DNA of 43,871 nt from Streptomyces meridianus. Lineage in GTDB: Bacteria > Actinomycetota > Actinomycetes > Streptomycetales > Streptomycetaceae. The notes beneath the pieces are model-generated. The model had not been told where the DNA came from and did no database searches. It worked only from the letters and a program-made list of their open reading frames with translations. Below, piece by piece: positions 34,522 to 43,871 of this stretch. The DNA lies in contig NZ_JAMQGM010000010.1 of NCBI RefSeq assembly GCF_023703325.1, positions 1 to 43,871 of the forward strand. Direction: 5' to 3'. The translations under genes and the position numbers were made by a program. How positions within the stretch are numbered: position 1 is the stretch's first letter; every line of letters starts with the position of its first letter.

Positions 34522-35113
34522 GTCGTAAACAACGAGCAGAGGCGCCCCAGTGTTCCGATACCGGGTCAACCGAAATAATTTTGCACTTACCAGTCAGTTG
34601 AGCCTCGATGCCGTACGACGAGAGCGGGCGTGTCATTCGGTGACGAATCACGCGGCCCGCATCAATTCCACTCGCATCGCAATGTACGCGGCCTGCCCAG
34701 CCGGACGTAGTCGCCGTACGCAGGGCGGGGGACCGCCGCACCGGCTTCCGGCCCGCAGTAATCCGGTCAAGCGGGTGCAGAAGGCTCCCGAGCCTAGCGG
34801 TCACCGCAGCGCCGGCCGGAACCGCCCCCGTGACGTCCCGGGCAGAGCACACGGTGGGGCCGGGAGCCCCACCGGACTCACCTGCCCTTCCGGCATACGG
34901 ACCGGGAGGCCGCCGTGCGCGGCCTGCTGGCGCCAGCCATGTTCGACTCCGCCGCAGGAACGGCGGGCATGGAACGGGTGACCCGGGAGCTGACCGAGGC
35001 CCTGCACCCCCGCACACGGCAGGACGGCACGGTCCGGCCCCGGTCCGACACAGCAACGGTCCCGGTGCGGAAGCAGACGCCTCGCGCACCGGGACCCGCG
35101 GGGCTCGCAGTCC
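34522..35113. other. Intergenic region upstream of the SprT-like gene and downstream of ffh
   Basis: 592 nt without a convincing gene. A markedly AT-rich block (about 34567-34588, AATAATTTTG) stands out in this GC-rich DNA and probably marks a promoter for the SprT-like gene. A rightward frame from 34915 (VRGLLAPAMFDSAAG...) has no ribosome binding site and runs across the ffh 3' end. The ffh terminator lies at 35058-35096. Confidence 0.5.
35058..35096. terminator. 12-bp hairpin terminator of ffh
   Basis: GGTCCCGGTGCG (35058-35069) pairs perfectly with CGCACCGGGACC (35085-35096) across a 15-nt loop, 18 nt after the ffh stop. Confidence 0.65.
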
Positions 35114-36652
35114 TCACTGGGGCGGGAGCATGTCCCGGAACTCCTTGGGCAGTTCGAACGGCGCGGCCTCCTGACCGGCATCGTCCTGCCCACCGCCGGC
35201 CCGGCGGGCGGCCGCGGCCTGCTCCTCGGCCTTGCGCTTCATGGGGTTGCCGCTGCGCTGCTTACCCTTGGCCTGCTTCTGCTTCTTCTTCTGGCGCGCG
35301 CCACCGCCCCCCGTCCCCGGCATCCCCGGCATCCCCGGCATGCCGCCGCCCTGGGCCATCCTCGACATCATCTTGCGTGCCTCGAAGAACCGCTCGATCA
35401 GGCTCTTCACCGCGCTGACGTCGACGCCCGAGCCCCGGGCGATACGAGCGCGGCGCGAGCCGTTGATGATGTGCGGATCGTGGCGCTCGCCGGGCGTCAT
35501 CGACTTGATGATCGCGGCCGTGCGGTCGACCTCGCGCTCGTCGAGGTTGTTGATCTGGTCCTTCATCTGCGCCATGCCGGGCAGCATCCCGAGCAGCTTC
35601 GAGATGGAGCCCATCTTGCGGACCTGCTCCATCTGGGCCAGGAAGTCGTCGAGCGTGAACTCCTTGGGCCCCTTCGCCAGCTTGGCCGCCATTTTCTCGG
35701 CCTCGGCCTGCGAGAAGGTCTGCTCGGCCTTCTCGATCAGGCTGAGCATGTCGCCCATGCCGAGGATGCGGGAGGCCATGCGGTCCGGGTGGAACGCGTC
35801 GAAGTCGTCGAGCTTCTCACCGTTGGAGGCGAACATGATCTGCCGACCGGTGACGTGCGCGATCGACAGGGCGGCACCGCCACGCGCGTCGCCGTCGAGC
35901 TTGGACAGCACCACGCCGTCGAAGCCGACGCCGTCCCGGAAGGCCTCGGCGGTGTTGACCGCATCCTGACCGATCATCGCGTCGACGACGAACAGGACCT
36001 CGTCCGGGCTGACCGCGTCGCGAATGTCCGCGGCCTGCTGCATGAGCTCCTGATCGATGCCGAGACGGCCGGCCGTGTCGACGATGACCACGTCGTGCTG
36101 CTTGCCGCGCGCGAACTCGACGGAGTCCTTGGCGACCTGCACGGGGTCGCCGACGCCGTTGCCCGGCTCGGGCGCGAAGACCGCGACCTCCGCCCGCTCG
36201 GCGACAACGGACAGCTGGTTCACCGCGTTGGGGCGTTGGAGGTCACAGGCCACGAGCAGCGGGGCATGGCCCTGGGCCTTGAGCCAGCGGCCCAGCTTTC
36301 CGGCAAGCGTCGTCTTACCGGCACCCTGGAGGCCGGCGAGCATGATGACGGTCGGCGGGTTCTTGGCGTACCGGAGCCGGCGTGTCTCGCCGCCGAGGAT
36401 CCCGACGAGCTCCTCGTTGACGATCTTGATGACTTGCTGCGCGGGGTTCAGCGCCTGCGAGACCTCGGCGCCGAGCGCGCGCTCCTTCACCTGCTTGATG
36501 AAGGCCCGCACGACGGGCAGCGCGACGTCCGCCTCCAGCAGGGCGATCCGGATCTCGCGCGCCGTGGCGTCGATGTCCGCCTCGGACAGGCGACCCTTGC
36601 CCCGGAGGTTCTTGAACGTCGCTGCGAGGCGGTCGGAGAGGGTATCGAACAC
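35114..36652 (-). CDS. ffh: Signal recognition particle GTPase Ffh
   Basis: This 512-residue protein starts at a GTG at 36652 (VFDTLSDRLAATFKNLRGKG). The N domain, G domain and M domain are intact. G-domain motifs are GLQGAGKTT (P-loop), DTAGRL and LSKLDGDARGG. The Met-rich M domain (MSRMAQGGGMPGMPGMPG) binds the signal sequence and 4.5S RNA and is followed by a Lys/Gln-rich tail. It targets nascent membrane proteins to FtsY/SecYEG. Confidence 0.97.
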   Translation of the reverse strand: MFDTLSDRLAATFKNLRGKGRLSEADIDATAREIRIALLEADVALPVVRAFIKQVKERALGAEVSQALNPAQQVIKIVNEELVGILGGETRRLRYAKNPPTVIMLAGLQGAGKTTLAGKLGRWLKAQGHAPLLVACDLQRPNAVNQLSVVAERAEVAVFAPEPGNGVGDPVQVAKDSVEFARGKQHDVVIVDTAGRLGIDQELMQQAADIRDAVSPDEVLFVVDAMIGQDAVNTAEAFRDGVGFDGVVLSKLDGDARGGAALSIAHVTGRQIMFASNGEKLDDFDAFHPDRMASRILGMGDMLSLIEKAEQTFSQAEAEKMAAKLAKGPKEFTLDDFLAQMEQVRKMGSISKLLGMLPGMAQMKDQINNLDEREVDRTAAIIKSMTPGERHDPHIINGSRRARIARGSGVDVSAVKSLIERFFEARKMMSRMAQGGGMPGMPGMPGTGGGGARQKKKQKQAKGKQRSGNPMKRKAEEQAAAARRAGGGQDDAGQEAAPFELPKEFRDMLPPQ

Positions 36653-36761
36653 GGTGGTCGCGAATCCTTCGGTCGGAAGTGGAGCCGGCGGTCGACCCCC
36701 AAGGGTATCTGCACGCAAGAGTGCCATCCCCGCCCGGCGGTCTCCACCGTGCCGCCCGGTG

Positions 36762-36804
36762 CCTGAGCCCGGGCGTCCGCGGTGCCCCGGCCCCCGGGCT
36801 CAGG
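36762..36804. terminator. Hairpin overlapping the glnD stop codon
   Basis: CCTGAGCCCGGG (36762-36773) pairs with CCCGGGCTCAGG (36793-36804), 12 bp with a 19-nt loop. One arm contains the glnD stop codon. It separates glnD from ffh. Confidence 0.6.
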
Positions 36805-39325
36805 CCCTTACCGCACGCTCCACGGTACGGGCGAGGGCAGCGGCTTCCTCGTCCGGCAGCGGAGCGCCCGCAGCGTCCGTCACGTAGAAGGCGTCGACGG
36901 CGTTGGCCCCGAGCGTGCTGACGTGCGCGCTGCGGACCCGTGCCCCGGCGGCTTCCAGCGCGAGGCCGACCCGGTGCAGCAGGCCGGGGACGTCCTGGGC
37001 ACGCACCTCGATGACCGTCGCGAACCGGGAACCCGCCGGAGCGACCGTCACCCGGGGCGGCGGGGCGACGATCCCGCGCCGGACCGGGTGGGCGGCTTCA
37101 CGCTCGGCCAGCCGGCCGGGGACGTCGAGGCTGCCGTCGAGAGCTCGCTCGAGGTCCTTGCGCAGTCTGACCGCCTCCGGGAGGGATCCGTAGACGGCCG
37201 AGACCCGCCAGGTCAGCAGCAGGGCGTCCCGCTGCGCGGCCCGGGCACCCGGGCCCTGCGACCCGGCGGCGTGCGGCAGGGTGAGGACGCGCAGGTCCGC
37301 GGTGCGCACCCGCAGGCGGTGCAGGGCGAGAACGCCGGCCGCCGCGGGCAGCACGCCCTCCCGGTCGGGCACGGCGATCACCAGCTCGACACCGACCGGT
37401 TCGCCGGCGGCTCGGCCCGCGTCGTGGTGGGCATCCGCCCCCTCCGGCGGATGGGGGTCGGTCTGCAGCACCAGCACCGGGACCCCGGTGCTGAGCGCCT
37501 CGTGCGCCAGGCGCTCGTGTGCGACGTCCGCCGCGTCCCCGGCGGGCGGCTCATGCGGGACGCCGTCGAGCACGGCCCGCACCCGCCCGACCAGGTCCCC
37601 GACCAGCGTGGCCCGCCAGGAGCCCCACGCACCCGGTCCGGTGGCACGGGCATCGGCCTCGGTCAGCGCGTGCAGGATCTCGAGGGTTCCGACGTCCCCG
37701 ACGGCCCCGGCAACGGTCTGCACGGTGGCCGGGTCGTCCAGGTCGCGCCGGGTGGCGGTCTCGACGAGCAGCAGATGGTGCCGGACGAGCGTGCCGAGAA
37801 CGGAGGCGTCCCGGCTGCTGAACCCGATGCGCTCGGCCATGTCCCGGGCGATCGTCTCCCCGACCACCGAGTGGTCACCGGGCCAGCCCTTGCCGATGTC
37901 GTGCAGCAGCGCCGCGACCAGCAGCAGATCGGGGCGACCGACCCGGCGGGTGAGTTCCGAGGCGCGCACGGCCGTCTCCACCAGATGGCGGTCAACGGTC
38001 CACCGGTGCACGGGGTTGCGCTGCGGACGGCAGCGGACACGCTCCCAGTCCGGAAGCAGCCGGGTGATCAGTCCCCCGGCTTCCAGCGTCTCCCACACCG
38101 GCACGGTCGCCTCCCCCGCGCCGAGCAGTGTCACCAGTTGCTCCCGGGCCTCCGACGGCCACGGGTCGGGCAGCGGACGGCAGCCCCCCGCCCCGGCCAT
38201 GCGCTGCACCGCCGCCAGGGACAGCGGCAGACCGGCCTGTGCGGCGGCGGCCGCCGCCCGCAGCGGCAGGACGGGGTCGCGTTCGGGCCTGGCCGTGCGG
38301 GCGAGCCCGGCCTCGCCGTCCTGCTCCACGACGCCCTCGGCGAGCGGGCTGCGCGCGCTCTCGGCCGGTGCCCGCCCGCCCCCGGTGAGCGTGCCGCGCA
38401 GGCCGCGCAGCCGGGGCCGTCCCGACCGGGCGCGCAGCACTCGGCCGACCTCGCGCCAGGTCAGGTCATCCGCGTGGGCTACCGTGCGGGCTGCCTCGTA
38501 GACCTGCCGCAGGAGTACATCGGCGTCAAGCACTCCGAGATGGTGGGAGACCTGGTCCTGGTCCTGCAGCACCAGCCGGTCGGTGGCGCGTCCAGTGGTC
38601 AGGTGCAGGGCGTCCCGTACGTCCAGCAGCCGGGTCCGCGCCTCGGCGAGCCCGTGACGCGGGGCGTCGGCGAGCCAGGACGCGGCAACGGCCCGCAGGG
38701 CGGTGAGGTCGCGCAGCCCTCCGCGCGCCTCCTTGAGGTCGGGTTCCAGCAGGAACCGGAGTTCGCCGTGCCGGCGGGCCCGCTCCCGGCACAGCTCGCG
38801 GAGCTCCGGCAGCCGCGTCGGTGCCCGGTTGCGCCAGTCGGCGAGGACGGCGGACCGCAGACCGGCCGTCAGTTCGGCGCTGCCGGCCAGGTGGCGGGCG
38901 TCGAGCAGGCCGAGATGGGCCCGCAGGTCTCCTTCGGCCGTCTTCCTGGCCTGCGCGGGAGTGCGTACGGAGTGGTCGAGATCGAGCCCCAGGTCCCAGA
39001 TCGGGTACCAGAGCCGGTCCGCGAGGGCGGCCAATCGCGCCGGGTCGAGGGTGCCGTCGTGCAGCAACAGGAGATCGAGGTCGCTGCGGGGGGAGAGTTC
39101 GCCCCTGCCGTAGCCGCCGACGGCGACGAGGGAGACCCCGGCAGGCACTCCGTGCGTCCCGGAGGCAAGGAGACCGGCCAGCCACCGGTCGGTGATCCGG
39201 GCGAGTTCCGTCCGGCGCGGAGGCCCGGACCGCGCCTGCTCGTGGAGCAGGCGCAGGCGGGCCTCCGCGTAGCAGGAGGCGGGCCCCGAGTACCCGGTCG
39301 CGGAGGTTGTCTCGGCACTCGTCAC
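36800..39325 (-). CDS. glnD: PII-modifying nucleotidyltransferase GlnD
   Basis: I chose the GTG at 39325 because GAGGAG lies seven bases upstream; the ATG at 39340 overlaps that Shine-Dalgarno sequence. This gives 841 residues. The N-terminal nucleotidyltransferase site is GGYGRGELSPRSDLDLLLL (G70-G71, D82, D84). The central HD domain has LVAALLHDIGKGWPGDHS. Two C-terminal ACT repeats follow (LVIAVPDREGVL and VIEVRAQDVPGLLHRV). In S. coelicolor this enzyme adenylylates GlnK under nitrogen stress instead of uridylylating it, and the glnK neighbour here retains Tyr51. It is the last gene of amtB-glnK-glnD. Confidence 0.96.
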   Translation of the reverse strand: MTSAETTSATGYSGPASCYAEARLRLLHEQARSGPPRRTELARITDRWLAGLLASGTHGVPAGVSLVAVGGYGRGELSPRSDLDLLLLHDGTLDPARLAALADRLWYPIWDLGLDLDHSVRTPAQARKTAEGDLRAHLGLLDARHLAGSAELTAGLRSAVLADWRNRAPTRLPELRELCRERARRHGELRFLLEPDLKEARGGLRDLTALRAVAASWLADAPRHGLAEARTRLLDVRDALHLTTGRATDRLVLQDQDQVSHHLGVLDADVLLRQVYEAARTVAHADDLTWREVGRVLRARSGRPRLRGLRGTLTGGGRAPAESARSPLAEGVVEQDGEAGLARTARPERDPVLPLRAAAAAAQAGLPLSLAAVQRMAGAGGCRPLPDPWPSEAREQLVTLLGAGEATVPVWETLEAGGLITRLLPDWERVRCRPQRNPVHRWTVDRHLVETAVRASELTRRVGRPDLLLVAALLHDIGKGWPGDHSVVGETIARDMAERIGFSSRDASVLGTLVRHHLLLVETATRRDLDDPATVQTVAGAVGDVGTLEILHALTEADARATGPGAWGSWRATLVGDLVGRVRAVLDGVPHEPPAGDAADVAHERLAHEALSTGVPVLVLQTDPHPPEGADAHHDAGRAAGEPVGVELVIAVPDREGVLPAAAGVLALHRLRVRTADLRVLTLPHAAGSQGPGARAAQRDALLLTWRVSAVYGSLPEAVRLRKDLERALDGSLDVPGRLAEREAAHPVRRGIVAPPPRVTVAPAGSRFATVIEVRAQDVPGLLHRVGLALEAAGARVRSAHVSTLGANAVDAFYVTDAAGAPLPDEEAAALARTVERAVRA

Positions 39326-39362
39326 GGCTCGGCTCCTCATCGTTGCGTGCAGTCCTCCGAAG

Positions 39363-40996
<1,634 letters not shown>

Positions 40997-41090
40997 AGCC
41001 GGTGTCCCCTCGTGGGTCGGACGGCCCTGCGGCTGCGCCGTCGAGGGGAAGCCTGTGGGCCGATTTCGTCCACGAGAGTGACCGAGCGCC

Positions 41091-41128
41091 GTTTCGGCGG
41101 GCGCAGCGCGGCGTTTCACCCGGGTGAC
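41091..41128 (-). promoter_or_regulatory. GlnR binding box upstream of amtB
   Basis: On the minus strand the order is GTCAC-n6-GAAAC-n6-CTGCG-n6-GAAAC, matching the GlnR operator gTnAc-n6-GaAAc-n6-gTnAc-n6-GaAAc with exact spacing. Three of the four half-sites are perfect; the third is degenerate. It lies 95 nt upstream of the amtB TTG. GlnR activation of amtB-glnK-glnD under nitrogen limitation is established in S. coelicolor. Confidence 0.85.
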
Positions 41129-41210
41129 ATCGGTGCCCGGTGTGTTACGCGACGGTGAACCGCCGGGTGACCCGTCACCGGTCGGTGCGTGCCCGCCCCG
41201 AGGGCCGTGC

Positions 41211-42704
41211 TCAGACGGCCTCGGACACCGCGTTCGCCGATTCCGGCAGGTCCTGGAAGAGCTGGGCGGCCAGGTCCGCGATCTCCACCACGTCGGCGTA
41301 TTCGCGGGCGGCCATGTCCACGGTTTTCCGCAATCTGGTGTTCACCCGCTCCGAACGCATCTTTCCGGCCATGGCAAGCGCCTTCTGCGCCGGCTCCGCG
41401 GACAGCGCCGGCTCCTTCTGGAGCAGATGGACCCGGGCCATGCCGATGAGGTTGAGGGCGTACGAGCGCTGGTGCACCTCGTCCTCACGGAAGAGCTCCA
41501 CCGCTCTGCTCATCGCCGGCTCTGCCATGGACGCGTAGGCCGGGCTACGGCCGGAGACGTGGGCGAGGTCGCAGTAGGAGTGGGCCGTCTCGCCGTTCAG
41601 CTCGGCCTCGGAGAAGAACCGGATCCAGTCGGGGTCGTTCTCGTCCTCGCCGGCCTCCTCGAAAGTCGCCTCTGCCATCCGGACGGCCCGCTTGCACTTG
41701 CCGGGGTCGCCCATGTTCGCGTAGGCCCGTGCCTCAACGGCGTGGAGCATGGCCTGGGTACGGGCGGTGGCGCAGTCGCGGCTGCCGTACTGGGCCAGGT
41801 GGATGAGTTCCAGGGCATCCTCGGGGCGGCCCAGATGGATCATCTGGCGCCCCATGTCGGAGAGAATGTACGACCCCAGGGGCTTGTCGGCGGCCTCCTT
41901 CGCCGCGTGCAGCGCCAGCACGAAGTACTTCTGGGCCGTGGGCTGGAGCCCCACGTCGTAGCTCATCCAGCCGGCCAGCTCGGCAAGTTCCGCGGCGACC
42001 TTGAACAGGCGCTTCTCCACGGCGGCCGACTGGGACTCCTGCAACAGCTCGGTGACCTCGTGGAGCTGCCCGACGACGGCCTTGCGCCGCAGGCCGCCGC
42101 CACACTGCGCGTCCCACTGCCGGAACATCACGGTCGTGGCCTCGAGCAGCTCCAGTTCGGGACCGGAGAGCCGGGAGGCCCGGCGCTCCCGGGCCTGCGC
42201 GGGGATGAACGCCACCAGGTCGGGCGTCCGGGCGGGCGTGGGCACCAGCCAGCGCTGCAGGGGCTCGACGAGCGCCGGACCGGCGGCGAGCGACAGCGAC
42301 GTCCCCAGGAATCCGCGCCGGGCGAGCATCAGGTCGCTGCGGGTGAACTCGCTGATCAGCTCGACGGTCTGGGGCCCCGCCCAGGGCAGGTCGATACCCG
42401 ACTGTCCGGGCGACGGGCTGGAGGGGCGCAGCCCCAGGTCCTCCACGGCGACAACGCTGCCGAAACGTTCGGAGAACAGGTCGGAGAGGATCCGCGGGAT
42501 CGGCTCGCGGGGTTGCTCCCCGTCGAGCCAGCGGCGGACGCGGGAGGTGTCGGTGCTGATGTGGTGGGCACCCAGGCGGCGAGCCCGGCGGTTGACCTGG
42601 CGGGCGAGTTCGCCCCTCGACCAGCCGCTGCGCACGAACCACGACCCGAGCTGCGCATTGGGGCGTTTCCCGGCCTGGATGCCGCCGCTGCCGTTGCCAC
42701 CCAC
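41211..42704 (-). CDS. nsdA: NsdA-like negative regulator of differentiation and antibiotic production
   Basis: This 497-residue protein starts at a GTG at 42704, seven bases after GGGGG. The N-terminal region (LGSWFVRSGWSRGELARQVNRRARRLG, then ISTDTSRVRRWLDGEQPREP and LSDLFSERFG) looks like an XRE-type DNA-binding module. Residues about 150-490 are helical repeats of TPR type. It matches the protein whose loss in S. coelicolor increases actinorhodin and aerial sporulation. An ATG at 42819 would add a Pro/Ala-rich stretch and is less likely. It is adjacent to amtB in the conserved order. Confidence 0.9.
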   Translation of the reverse strand: MGGNGSGGIQAGKRPNAQLGSWFVRSGWSRGELARQVNRRARRLGAHHISTDTSRVRRWLDGEQPREPIPRILSDLFSERFGSVVAVEDLGLRPSSPSPGQSGIDLPWAGPQTVELISEFTRSDLMLARRGFLGTSLSLAAGPALVEPLQRWLVPTPARTPDLVAFIPAQARERRASRLSGPELELLEATTVMFRQWDAQCGGGLRRKAVVGQLHEVTELLQESQSAAVEKRLFKVAAELAELAGWMSYDVGLQPTAQKYFVLALHAAKEAADKPLGSYILSDMGRQMIHLGRPEDALELIHLAQYGSRDCATARTQAMLHAVEARAYANMGDPGKCKRAVRMAEATFEEAGEDENDPDWIRFFSEAELNGETAHSYCDLAHVSGRSPAYASMAEPAMSRAVELFREDEVHQRSYALNLIGMARVHLLQKEPALSAEPAQKALAMAGKMRSERVNTRLRKTVDMAAREYADVVEIADLAAQLFQDLPESANAVSEAV

Positions 42705-43040
42705 GAGAATGCCCCCATCCGAGATGCGTGCCGCGTCCGAGCCCTGTACTGAATGCCGCTCGGTGCGCTGGTCCGCCCGGTGCACCGCCGGGGCGGCGGG
42801 CGCATCGGGGAGCCGCATGCCTTCGGCATACCCACGATCCACGCTTCCCTCTCGGACTCGTGCACCGAGCGTAACCTTACGGTCACGGGAGGCAGGAGGG
42901 CGGGCCGGGGAAACGCCACCATTCGCCACCCCTTCGAATGAACCCAACCGAGCCGCTTCACGATTCACTTGACACCGAACGGTCGGCAAGCGGCGACCGG
43001 GAGTGAACCGGGGTGCGTTCTTCGGAGTCCACCACCCTGC

Positions 43041-43070
43041 GCACCACAGTGCGCCACCGTGCGCCACTCG
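43041..43070. repeat. Three tandem 10-bp repeats in a promoter region
   Basis: The units are GCACCACAGT, GCGCCACCGT and GCGCCACTCG, one per helical turn, about 80-107 nt upstream of the primase/polymerase-like start. The phasing suggests a multi-site protein binding array (inference). Confidence 0.5.
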
Positions 43071-43083
43071 CACCCCGGGTCAA

Positions 43084-43096
43084 TGACACAGTGTCA
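43084..43096. promoter_or_regulatory. 13-bp palindrome, candidate operator
   Basis: TGACAC and GTGTCA flank a single A, 52 nt upstream of the primase/polymerase-like ATG. The regulator is unknown. Confidence 0.45.
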
Positions 43097-43147
43097 CTCC
43101 CGACTCCGCCTCGTAACCATCGGCAGGCGGAACCCGTTGGAGGGGGC

Positions 43148-43834
43148 ATGGGCTTCACTATTGGCGGAATCCGGGACCTCCGCTCCGCCTCGCGGCGCCG
43201 GAATCGGGCATCCGAGTACACGGCCGTGGCGGAGTACACCGGGCTCTGGGGCTGGGACGTCGTGCCGGGAGCGCGCGCCGGCCGGACGGCCACGGCCGAA
43301 CAGCCCGGCACCGGCGCGGTCGAGTGCTCCTGCGGAGACGAGGGCTGCCCAGCCCCAGGCGCCCATCCCCTGGAGTTCGCCCCGGAGGTGAAGGCCGGTG
43401 CCACTCTCGGCGAGGTCGGCCGGGCCTGGGGCGAGGTGCCCGGCGCGGCCGTTATGCTCCCGGTCGGCCGGACGTTCGACGTGCTCGAGGTGGCCGAAAC
43501 GGCCGGACGGCACGCTCTCGTCCGGCTGGAACGTATGGGCCTCCCGCTCGGCCCGGTCGTGGCCACCCCGCACGGCCGGGCCCACTTCTTCGTCGCTCCC
43601 GGCGCCGCCGCGGACCTCCCGCTCCTGCTGTACCGGATGGGCTGGGACGACGCAGAGCTGGATCTGAGGGCGCTCGGTCCCGGCGACCACATCACCGCAC
43701 CCCCTTCCGACCTCGGCGGCCTCGGCCCGGTGCGCTGGCTGCGGCCGCCGACGCTCGACACCGTCGGATGTCCCCCGCACGCGCGGCTGCTCCTGGGCAC
43801 GCTGGCCTACGTCTGCCACCGGTCGGCGGTCTGA
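43148..43834 (+). CDS. Isolated primase/polymerase-like (prim-pol) N-terminal domain protein
   Basis: This 228-residue protein starts at an ATG preceded by GGAGGGGG. It resembles the N-terminal domain of bifunctional primase/polymerases: AEYTGLWGWDVVPG, then the zinc-like cluster CSCGDEGCPAPGAHP (C60, C62, C67, H73). The catalytic acidic motif, normally like VDVDP, is FDVLEVAETAG here, so polymerase activity is doubtful. There is no helicase domain. It is divergent from nsdA, the usual Streptomyces arrangement. The function is unknown. Confidence 0.85.
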   Translation: MGFTIGGIRDLRSASRRRNRASEYTAVAEYTGLWGWDVVPGARAGRTATAEQPGTGAVECSCGDEGCPAPGAHPLEFAPEVKAGATLGEVGRAWGEVPGAAVMLPVGRTFDVLEVAETAGRHALVRLERMGLPLGPVVATPHGRAHFFVAPGAAADLPLLLYRMGWDDAELDLRALGPGDHITAPPSDLGGLGPVRWLRPPTLDTVGCPPHARLLLGTLAYVCHRSAV

Positions 43835-43871
43835 CGCCGCGGAGGCGCGAGCACGGCGGCGCCCGGCAGCA

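Larger units (their letters stand above)
42705..43147. other. Divergent promoter region of nsdA and the primase/polymerase-like gene
   Basis: 443 nt without a supported gene. It contains a 12-bp palindrome CGTAA-CC-TTACG (42870-42881) on the nsdA side, TTGACA at 42969-42974, three tandem 10-mers at 43041-43070, and the palindrome TGACAC-A-GTGTCA at 43084-43096. No matching -10 box was found for TTGACA. Confidence 0.55.

Noticed and set aside
34915..35418. 167-residue rightward frame across the ffh 3' end
   Set aside because: No Shine-Dalgarno sequence, and more than half lies antisense to ffh with shadow-like composition.
42969..42974. TTGACA as -35 of the primase/polymerase-like gene
   Set aside because: No -10-like TAnnnT at 16-19 nt downstream, so not called as a promoter.

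Overview
This is a high-GC chromosome segment from a Streptomyces or very close relative. The evidence is the codon use (third positions almost always G or C), the sporulation sigma factor whiG, the regulator nsdA, a four-gene signal peptidase cluster, GlnD-GlnK-AmtB, and a core gene order (rpsB-tsf-pyrH-frr-cdsA; rpsP-KH-rimM-trmD-rplS) typical of Streptomyces. No tRNA, rRNA, CRISPR array or prophage was seen.

Layout. 1-4300: a PucR-type regulator (cut by the left edge) diverges from a sodium:solute symporter and a ThDP-dependent enzyme, which looks like a small catabolic unit. 4364-7132: a Nudix hydrolase, then an ABC ATPase with degenerate motifs overlapping a membrane partner. 7525-11604: a thiamine-type ABC importer operon (binding protein, fused permease, ATPase) under a TPP riboswitch whose expression platform appears to hide the Shine-Dalgarno sequence. 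11643-12749: rlmN. 13045-15520: the clearest accessory patch, with a decayed IS5-type element carrying an accessory HTH gene, an unexplained flank, and a bacterial nitric oxide synthase oxygenase gene. 15763-20295: cdsA, frr, pyrH, tsf and rpsB. 20691-26505: an envelope M23-like protein, TetR, whiG, dprA, comM and yraN. 26646-31054: a DUF2469-type protein, Nudix hydrolase and the sipW-X-Y-Z signal peptidases. 31100-33758: rplS, trmD, rimM, a KH protein and rpsP. 33931-36652: an SprT-like protein and ffh. 36800-41128: glnD, glnK and amtB with a clear GlnR-type operator. 41211-43834: nsdA diverging from an isolated primase/polymerase-like protein.

How the parts work together. Most of the window is translation, protein export, phospholipid synthesis and nitrogen signalling, arranged in leftward operons with 1-4 nt stop/start overlaps and strong GC-rich hairpins between units. 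Regulation visible in the DNA includes the TPP riboswitch, the GlnR box, palindromes in the pucR and primase-like promoters, and two pairs of DnaA-box-like 9-mers. The least ordinary features are the nos/IS patch, the SD-masking riboswitch, the degenerate ABC ATPase, the Cys-for-His change in the M23-like protein, and the 113-nt out-of-frame overlap of sipX and sipY. I found no convincing wholly new multi-gene system.
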